Assembly: GCA_015680905.1 (NCBI GenBank)
Contig: CM027379.1
Span: 29,034,501 to 29,098,500, forward strand
Direction: 5' to 3'
DNA: 64,000 nt
Source of the DNA: Coptis chinensis
Taxonomy: Eukaryota; Streptophyta; Magnoliopsida; Ranunculales; Ranunculaceae
Shown: positions 55,435 to 64,000 of the stretch, piece by piece
Numbering within the stretch: the first letter of the stretch is position 1
Layout of the letters: every line of letters starts with the position of its first letter
The notes under the pieces: generated by a model
What the model saw: only the letters and a program-made list of their open reading frames with translations
What the model was told of the DNA's origin: nothing
Database searches by the model: none
Translations under genes and position numbers: made by a program

Positions 55435-56478
55435 TCAACGAAATACACCCATTGGCAGCAAATTATTACCGTCCGGAGTAACAATCTAGAAAAAAACCTA
55501 AGATAAAACTTCCATAGAAACAAGGAAGTGAGCTAACTCACATAGTCAAATCCGTAAATCACTTGAAGCTTTCTAAAGCTATCTTTTATGTAGAAAACAA
55601 CATCATAGACCTACAATTCCAAATAAATAAGCACAACAATCATTAGGCAGGATAATATCATATTTTGTATCCCTTTTTCGAGGTTTCATTATGAGGCTGA
55701 GGCTCAAAGGATATCAAATTAGAAAGTTCCAATCTGTTCAACAAATATGATGGTTAAAAATATTGTCCTATGTATAAGTCCAATATAGGGGTGGTCGTAA
55801 AATAAGAACTGCAAATGAATCTTTTACTTGTTAGCATAACAGATGAAATGAAGTGACTCGTCGTTAATTGCATGATTGTGGATCAAAGCTTACAAAAAAC
55901 ATTAAAATTCAAACTAAATGCAAGACCAATCCTTTAAAATCAAGCAACATCGGTAAAATTCATTCAGCTAAAACACAAACCAGGTTTCTCTACATTTAAA
56001 AAGACATGAATAAGACAAACAACTTTTATTTATTGCGCTAACAAAAATATAGTAGAGACTTCAAAGTGCCTACAATAGTACCTGGTGGAATCATGCTCTC
56101 CTACTGCACAAAAAATTTAGGTGCCTCAGACACTCCTTTATGCTAATGCGACTCCTAATAGTTTTGTGGTGCTCCAATAAAAATCCCGTCGATATACTTA
56201 CGTTTGTTTTAAGTACGTACCTAAACCAAACAGAAAAAAAAAAAAGAATTATATGGAAATACGCACTAAATCAAACTTTACGTTCTTGAACCAAACAGAA
56301 AAAAAATTAGGATTGACTAATTAACTGAGACTTATTCGTAACAAATGTGTTCGAGACGTTTAACGTAGAATCAATCAATGCATCATAATATATCCTGATT
56401 GAATGAGTGTGTTTGTAAAAAAGCTATTACACTATATTTTGTGTTGACTATATATAGTTATAGTATACTATACCTTAA
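55435..56478. other. Intergenic, no gene seen
   Basis: AT-rich. ACCAAACAGAAAAAAAAA occurs twice near 56222 and 56289 within a local 60-bp duplication. Confidence 0.45.
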
Positions 56479-56912
56479 GGGCATCTCCAATAGGGGGTGT
56501 AAAATTACACCTCCACATAGGCTCCACCTAGGTGCCATTAGGATTTTACAACTCCAATTGTAAATTATTGTATAGCTCATAAATACATATCCACTCTCTA
56601 TTGTTCCCAATGGAGAAGTGTAAAAAAGTTCAATTTTAAACTCGAATGACACTTGAAGTGACGTCTCTCTTTAAATAAAGAGAAAGATTGACGTCACTTC
56701 AAGTGTCGTCCGAGTTTAAAATTTTCAAATTATGACTTTAGAAATAGATAGGGACGACACTCCAAGTGACGTCCGAACAATTATTTTGTTCAGACGTGTG
56801 TTCTAGTGTCGCACGAGCTATTTATCAACTGATAGCGAGATGGGGAATTCTCCACCCCTCTATCAACTAATAGTATTACATACGGTTTAGCACCCCCATT
56901 GGATAGAGTTTT
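56479..56912. mobile_element. Harbinger/Tourist-like MITE with an internal hairpin
   Basis: Left end GGGCATCTCCAATAGGGGGT pairs with the inverted right end CTCTATCCAATGGGGGTG. TAA precedes the left end; the right duplication is unclear. Inside, GACACTTGAAGTGACGTC (56648-56665) and its exact complement (56690-56707) form an 18-bp stem, with a further TCTCTTTAAATAAAGAGA stem in the loop; a third partial copy lies near 56753. Confidence 0.72.
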
Positions 56913-58436
56913 TTGACACTTGGTGTCACACCCCAAATTTCCAGAAAAATTAAAACTGATATTCAATCATCTGGAAACCCAGGGTGAAACAAAACCCACT
57001 AACATATTATCAACTACACTATTTAAAAACTGAGATCAAATTATAATTGAAAGAACAACGCTTCATTTACAAATAAAATTTTTACTAACCAACTCTATTA
57101 CCTTTGTTTCAATTCAAAACCATACACTTTCGAAAAACTTAAACCAGAAGACTCCAAGAGCAAATCCAAGTCCGTGTCTTCATCCATCGTGACTCCACCA
57201 TCTATGTTCCCAAAAACACACCCACGTTGCAAAACAAAGCAAACATGGGTCAGCAAATTGAATTTGCTGGTATGAGTAGACTAACAACAAAATATATATA
57301 TAATAATCTATCAAATGAATAATATAACATTACAAACAATTTCAACTTGGAAGACAATATAGTTCCGTTTTCCAAAAACGGCGTGTAGTTTCTTCCCAAG
57401 TAAGATTTCACCCCCAACATACAAATTCCAAGAATCTCATATAATATTACTCGTCATTCCCACTTTCCAAAATAACTCACAATACAATACCACTTACATT
57501 TCATTTATTAAGCGCACATATGATAACCTAATTAAATATGAGTTTGGTATACCTTACCTTTAAGCCGACACGTCGTCTTAGGGTAGGATATTTACGTCCC
57601 TGCAGAAAAGATTAATAGATCCTACCCTCCTGCAAAACAGAGTTAGTCATCACAATAAATTGATTTATCTCAGCCAGTCAAAATTCTATTCATGACCCAA
57701 CCTCATTTAAGACATTTAAGTCTAATTGATATAACCTGGTTCGATCGGTATATTCGGGAATACTACTTATCATAATACCTTCATCAAGGGTAGTCATTCA
57801 TATGACATCATTCGTCATAAAGTTTTCTGCGTACATAACCATAGATCTCGGACTATCACAAGTCATTAATATTTTTTAGTAATAACATATCAAGTTATAG
57901 TCAATTCATAGTCACATAGAAATCACAACCATTTACTAATACTATTCCGTCGGTCACACTTCACATCCATAACATCACACAATTCATATACTTTTACTTT
58001 TAGTATCACTTTCGTCTACTTATGAGAGCGAGGAAAAGTTACAACCAAGGAGTACATTCATCCCTTGTGAGTATCAACTCATACAAACCACGTAAACATT
58101 TATCATAAGAAATTATATATATCATATTAATAACTCCATCACACGTAAAATCAATATTTTACTTTGCTTATTAATTATCTCGTTGACTCATTTATTCAAA
58201 GACACATTCAACCTTTAGTTCCTACTCCACGATTTGCACTACACACATTTGCCAAATCACACATATCCGTCGCCTCACTCACACCGAAAGTACCACTACA
58301 AGACATCGTCCCAAGCGGGATATCGCCTCGGAAACATACTTTCATCTTGTAAACTTCGTAACTTGTGAGTCACGACCATCTCTCGGGCTTTCCATACACA
58401 TAATCACAAAGCCTCTTTGGGCATAACAAATATCGG

Positions 58437-58730
58437 GTCATTCATGGCACATTCAATGAATACCTTGGGTCATTCCCCACATTCAAGGAATACCCATCAT
58501 AAACTAACGGGCCATTCATGGCACATTCAATGAATGCCCGAGTCATTCCGCCACATTCAAGGAATACCCAAACCTACATTCCCGTACATTCAAGGAATAC
58601 GACCAACCCGCAAAGGCGAATACCTTAGTTCCTCTTTAGGGTTCAAGCGATTGGGTCATTCATGGCACATTCAATGAATACCCGGGTCATTCATGGCACA
58701 TTCAATGAATACCCATCTATCACATGACAT
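58437..58730. repeat. CATTCAATGAATACC tandem repeat in the LTR
   Basis: GTCATTCATGGCACATTC / AATGAATACC and CCACATTCAAGGAATACCC alternate at least six times. A related array is in the other LTR (63780-63960). Confidence 0.85.
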
Positions 58731-59834
58731 CACAAGTCATAAACATTTCTTTTCATTACCAAATCACGAGTGGAGAGTTCTAAAGATGTGGGCGACACAT
58801 TAAAACATTATTATCACTTATAATTATACTAGCATTACTCATGTCAAAATAGACCACACATGCAAAGAGTCACTTTCGGCGTCAAGGCAAATCAAAAACA
58901 CTTAAATATCATTAAATGTAAAGCGGACTTATAATCAAACAAATACAATTTTTATAACCATACTCATATATACAATATCGTAAACAAATAGTTCATTAGC
59001 CCAAATTCAAGTCCACACACACTAATGTCTAAAACATATCCACATATACTAAAGTCTATATTCATATACAACTTCTATCTCCCACATATATATTTATGTA
59101 GTCTCAAAACAACAGTAATTTCTAACATAATCACATAGTTATCACACAAACTAATATATATATTATAGATATAGTGTAGTGGCTGCACTTTTGCTCAAAG
59201 CTGCCTACGTATCCAAATCTTTCAAGATTGGAATCAAGCCCTCGTAGTTCTTATCAGCCACATAATCAATGCTAAGGTTTTTTTTTCCTACATTCATCCA
59301 AATGACATGTAACTTAATTATTTAGAAACTAAGGTATTTAGATATACTTTTTCATGTAGAACTCGAAGTCCCAACCTTAGCCCATCTAAAAGAAAACTTA
59401 GGTCGAAAACGGTAAAAATCCTAATATTCAGCAAACTAGATTTCTGACGGACTATCTTCCGAATGACACAACGCTTTCCACAGGTGTCCAAATGCATCAA
59501 GACTTTTTGCGTTAAAAAGCTAACACACATAACTTACTTTCTTATGTTTTACAAAAATACCCAATCATCAAGGTCAAATCTTTCTTAGATAATGACAACC
59601 AAAGTTATACAAGCTTTCCCCAAAGATTTTATTACTATATGTGTCCATATAATATACACATAAAGCGTAGTACAATTAAACAATCCGCGATCCACAATCA
59701 AAGCCCAATATGCTTTTACACACTACTCTCGCGTCAAAAAATCTAAATTAGATAATTTACCAACCAAGTTATACAATATCCGACAGTATTTTATTACTAT
59801 ATATATATCCATATAAACAAACATATGAAAAACT

Positions 59835-60090
59835 TGAAAAGTCAACATTCACAGTCAACGGTCAAAGTCGGCGGTCGGCGGTCAAAGTCAGCGGTCAACG
59901 GTCAAAGGTCAACACCTCATGGTCAAGGTCAAACTCAACATGTCATGGTCAAAGTCAAACTGTCCTAGTCAAAGTCAAAAACCGACAAAGTCAAAGTCAA
60001 AGGTGAAAGTCAACCGGTCCATGGTCAAATGTCAAAGTCGGCGGTCGATGGTCAAAGTCAAACCGGCTCTAGTCAAAGTCAAACGTTTGG
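59835..60090. repeat. GGTCAAAGTC short repeats in the LTR
   Basis: GGTCAAAGTCAAC-like words recur about fifteen times. The inverted form (TTTGACCATG, GTTGACTTTGACC) is in the solo LTR near 50150-50300. Confidence 0.85.
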
Positions 60091-61759
60091 CGTTTCCGTG
60101 TTTGGTGGAGTTCAGTCATAGCCATGGTTCATGGCTAAGGTCAAAGTGCATGGTTCGCCGGGCTCGTGACTAAGGTAATGGTTCGGACCAACCGCCAAGC
60201 CCAAACCTTAGAACAGGAAGTCTAAAAGTCCACTTATTTATTCTACGACCCAATTGGATCTATATTAAATTATATGGACGCCCAAGCAATATTAGAAACG
60301 GGCCCAAAACGGTTAAGTGGTTAGGTCCAAAAATACAAATGAAAGCGGGCCCGAGACTAATATTAGAACCGGTCCCAAAACTTACTTAAACCGGGCCCAA
60401 ACTAAACTTAATTACACCGGGTCCAAAGATTACAAAACAAATAGAAAAGGGCCCAACCACTTAAGTTAGATTTCGCCCACATAAAACTAAATCGAAATTT
60501 GGCCAACCACCATGAAATTTTATTGCCAAAGAACTAATCTAAACCGGTCCAAAACTTAGTGGAACCGGTCCCACCCAACAACTTAAAACAAATCGGGCCC
60601 AACCAAAACCAAACCCATTGGCTTTTGGCCCAAGCCCAAATCGTGAACAGTTCACCTTCTTCCTCAAGCGGTTCTCCACCACCACCAAAATCCGGCCACC
60701 ACTGACCTCAATCGGCCACCCAATTCAACCCATCGGTTTTGCTCCTCATAGAAACCCCTACCACTTTAATGAAAACGAAATCCCCAATGTTAGTAAATCC
60801 AAACTCTTTCTCAACCTAGATCTAAAATTTTAGGTTTGCCATTAATGAGTTTTGGGAGCTTCCAACAACCCCATACAACATTCCAACATCAAACAAACAT
60901 CAAATCCAAACAAAAGCAGTTCAAACGATTTTTTTAAAACGCGATAACCCCAAGTTCGGTAATGGCGATTACCGCCATTAACGATTTTCTTGGGAGCCCG
61001 ACCTCTACTAGAACGACCCTCCTCTCCTCAAGCCCGCCGTCCATCATACATCAACAACCAATTTATATACTAGCTTCGACCGCACTCCATGACAACCTCC
61101 AAACTCACAACTGCCGACGCCATTAACGTCTCTTCCGGTGTTGACAACCTCACCCAAACAACAATAGTACAACATCGGACTGTAACCCCCGACATCAATC
61201 CACAAATCGTTGGGTTTTGATCCCCATTAACAACCAAATCCACACTAAATCAATAAGAGTGCAAACAGAGGAAACAAGGAAAAAAATGGCGAATTCTCAT
61301 TTGGGCTTAAAGCGCCCTTATCGCCCATAGAGCATGGGCGGTTCAATCTAAATTTTTCGGAGTTTCAATGATTTTAATCGGTGTTACTAACGACAGTTTT
61401 ACCAATGACGAGCGAATATTAATACCGGAATAATTAACCTATTTTCGTGAGATAGAAACTAATCTACTCACTTAGATGAACACTCGACGAATCCTCCTAG
61501 CCCGATTAAATTCGGCTCCAATCTCAAACAAAACCCGCCTTCTCTCTGCCTCCATTTTTTTAATATATTATATTATCTTTGAACCCTATTTTCTAGAAAA
61601 ATGTTTATATACTTGGGTCGAAACCCAAGCCCAACACTGAACTTCGGGTCCAAAACCCGGCCCATGTATCCCGAAGTCCAATCCGACGAAATTTTTAAAA
61701 TAAACAATTAAATTAATTAATTAAAAGAAAAAAACATTATAAAAACACGGGGTGTTATA

Positions 61760-62267
61760 ATATACACACCTTAAAAGGATCTCGTCCCGAGATTCAAGGT
61801 AGAGAGTAGATCAACCAAGCAAACACTACGCCAAACAATAAATCTTCAAAAGCTCTAAAGTTAATGGATTATATTCCAACCACTAAGCTTCAAGAAATAA
61901 TCTAAAACATGCCATCAAAATTAATTAAACATGTTATTTATAGCTTGCACTCAAAGGTCATTGTAAACAAATATTAAAAAAAAATATATATATAAGTGTA
62001 TACCCCAAGTATACACACCTTAAAAGGAATACACTTATACAATATCGTATAATCTTACATGTAGACATCGTAGATACAAACCACATAATGAGATGCACCA
62101 CCCTTTAAAACAATGTATAAGACCAAAATCCAAAATGAGAACAAAACAAACATGAAAACAACATCGAAACTTAACACACAAAAAAAACACTCTTACCACC
62201 CATTACCACAATCCGAGGATCACCTAGACCTTCTCATTCTAGGCTAACCTAAGCTCTGATACCAAAA
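61760..62267 (-). mobile_element. Miniature interior of the Ty3/gypsy-like element
   Basis: Only about 508 bp lie between the two LTRs. The strand begins TTT then the primer-binding site and ends TCTCGGGACGAGATCC then TTTTAAGGTGTGTAT, the form of the pol end and polypurine region of plant Ty3/gypsy chromoviruses. CCTTTTAAGGTGTGTATA occurs a second time near 62010-62030. No gag or pol frame is left, so the copy is non-autonomous. Confidence 0.8.
62253..62264 (-). other. Primer-binding site (initiator Met tRNA)
   Basis: TGGTATCAGAGC, the standard plant primer site complementary to the 3' end of initiator methionine tRNA, three bases after the 5' LTR end. Confidence 0.93.
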
Positions 62268-64000
62268 TGTCACACCCCAAATTTCGGAAAAATTAAACCG
62301 ATATTCAATCATCCGAAACCGGGGTGAAACAAAACCCACTAACATATTATCAACTACACTATTTAAAAACTGAGATCAAATTAAAACTGAAAGAACAACG
62401 CTTCATTTACAAATAAAATTTTTACTAACCAACTCTATTACCTTTGTTTCAATTCAAAACCATACACTTTCGAAAAACTTAAACCGAGGAAGACTCCAAG
62501 AGCAAATCCAAGTCCGCGTGTCTTCATCGGCTGACTCCACCATCTATGTTCCCAAAACACACCCACGCGTTGCAAAACAAAGCAAACATGGATTGACAAA
62601 TTGAATTTCTTTGGTATGAAGTAGACTAACAACAAAATATATATATAATAATCTTTCAAATGAATAATATAACATTACAAACAATTTCAACTTGGAAGAC
62701 AATATAGTTCCGTTTTCCAAAAACGGCGTGTAGTTTCTTCCCAAGTAAGATTTCACCCCAACATACAAATTCCAAGAATCTCATATAATATTACTCGTCA
62801 TTCCCACTTTCCAAAATAACTCACAATACAATACCACTTACATTTCATTTATTAACTGCACATATGATAACCTAATTAAATATGAGTTTGGTATACCTTA
62901 CCTTTAAGCCGACACGTCGTCTTAGGGTAGGATATTTCGTCCCCGAGAAAAGATTAATAGATCCTACCCTCCTCTGCAAAGCGAGTTAGTCATCACAATA
63001 AATTGATTTATCTCAGCCAGTCAAAATTCTATTCATGACCCAACCTCATTTAAGACATTTAAGTCTAATTGATATAACCTGGTCCGTCCCGCTACATATT
63101 CGGGGAATACCACTTATCATAATACCTTCATCAAGGGTAGTCATTCATATGACATCATTTCGTCATAAAGTTTCAGCGTACATAACCATAGATCTCGGAC
63201 TATCACAAGTCATTAATATTTTTCGTAATAACATATCAAGTTATAGTCAATTCATAGTCACATAGAAATCACAACCATTTACTAATACTATTCACAGTCA
63301 CACTTCACATCCATAACATCACACAATTCATATACTTTTACTTTAGTATCACTCGTCTACTTATGAGAACGAGGAAAAGTTACAACCAAGGAGTACATTC
63401 ATCCCTTGTGAGTATCAACTCATACAAACCACGTAAACATTTATCATAAGAAATTATATATATCATATGCAATAACTCCATCACACGTAAAATCAATATT
63501 TTACTTTGCTTATTAATTATCTCGTTGACTCATTTATTCAAAGACACAGCCCAACCTTTAGTTCCTACTCCACGATTTGCACTACACACATTTGCCAAAT
63601 CCACATATATATCCGTCCCTCTCTCTCACACCGAAGTACCACTACAAGACATCGTCCCAAGCGGGATATCGCCTCCCAGGAAACATACTTTCATCTTGTA
63701 AACTCGTAACTTGTGAGTCCACGACCATCTCGGGCTTTCCATACACATAATCACAAAGCCTATTTGGGCATAACAAATATCGGGTCATTCATGGCACATT
63801 GATGAATACCTTGGGTCATTCCGCCACATTCAAGGAATACCCATCATAACACTAACGGGCCATTCATGGCACATTCAATGAATGCCCCGAGTCATTCCGC
63901 CACATTCAAGGAATACCCAAACCTACATTCCGTACATTCAAGGAATACGACCCAACCCATGGCGAATACCTTAGTTCCTCTTTAGGGCGATCCAAACGAT
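62268..64000 (-). repeat. 5' LTR (partial, cut by window edge)
   Basis: Starts (plus strand) TGTCACACCCCAAATTTC and parallels 56934-58690 with numerous small differences concentrated at CG words. It extends beyond the window. Confidence 0.9.

Larger units (their letters stand above)
56934..61759 (-). repeat. 3' LTR (4.8 kb) of a Ty3/gypsy-like element
   Basis: On the minus strand it runs from TATAACACCCCGTGTTTT (61759) to TTTGGGGTGTGACA (56934). The left part is nearly the same as 62268-64000 in the same orientation. It is homologous to the solo LTR at 48618. TTGGGCTTGGGTTTCGA and AAGTATATAAACAT near 61590-61640 mark the probable promoter. No long frame. Confidence 0.88.

Noticed and set aside
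1-64000. tRNA, rRNA, CRISPR or organelle DNA
   Set aside because: No cloverleaf, rRNA core word, regular spacer array or long organelle-like coding block was seen.

Overview
This is nuclear DNA of a flowering plant, most likely a eudicot. It is AT-rich, carries plant-only gene families (SIAMESE-type CDK inhibitor, WRKY group IId, NPH3, MUT9-like kinase, RBOH, plant mobile domain) and is dominated by transposable elements at every stage of decay. Only two genes look intact: a SIAMESE-related cell-cycle inhibitor (5360-5710, minus, single exon) and a three-exon WRKY group IId transcription factor (31134-32301, minus, 318 codons plus stop by my splicing). I saw no tRNA, rRNA or CRISPR array. Layout: 1-3020 holds a foldback repeat built from CGATATATATCGG and a 0.6 kb tandem duplication bounded by (TA)n. 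3373-3636 is an RNase H relic. The SIAMESE-related gene follows, with an E2F-like site just upstream of its start. 6747-10980 is a 4.2 kb TIR element of PIF/Harbinger aspect that carries a decayed plant-mobile-domain (MAIN-like) gene converging on a decayed Pong-ORF1-like gene, with no transposase seen. 12428-12646 is a Mutator-type MITE with a 9-bp target duplication. 15264-16546 has two more RNase H relics. 17.4-29.8 kb is a nest of a hAT element, two tandem small Helitrons, a complete 5.4 kb CACTA element lying inside an older repeat, a minisatellite-bearing TIR element, a third Helitron and another hAT element. The WRKY gene follows. 34014-39897 is a complete but decayed Ty1/copia element on the minus strand (TSD GAAAC); 40021-41143 is a hAT element; 43221-43752 is a Harbinger MITE (TSD TTA). 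The most interesting part is 43.8-55.3 kb. A Helitron-type 3' end (hairpin plus CTAG, minus strand) lies at 43781, and fragments of at least three unrelated host genes, all on the minus strand and with introns retained, follow it: an NPH3-family gene, an RBOH (NADPH oxidase) segment lying inside the NPH3 coding sequence, and the first exon of a MUT9-like (PPK/MLK) kinase; a possible fourth (BRCT-protein-like) lies further up. A 3.6 kb solo LTR (TSD TTCAT) has landed in this block. 56934-64000 is the visible part of a Ty3/gypsy-like element with 4.8 kb LTRs and an interior of only about 0.5 kb; its 5' LTR runs off the window. The two live genes are not functionally linked to each other; the rest records TE insertion, gene-fragment capture and decay. 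Differences between paired LTR copies gather at CG sites as small indels, so some apparent frameshifts may be consensus errors in methylated DNA.
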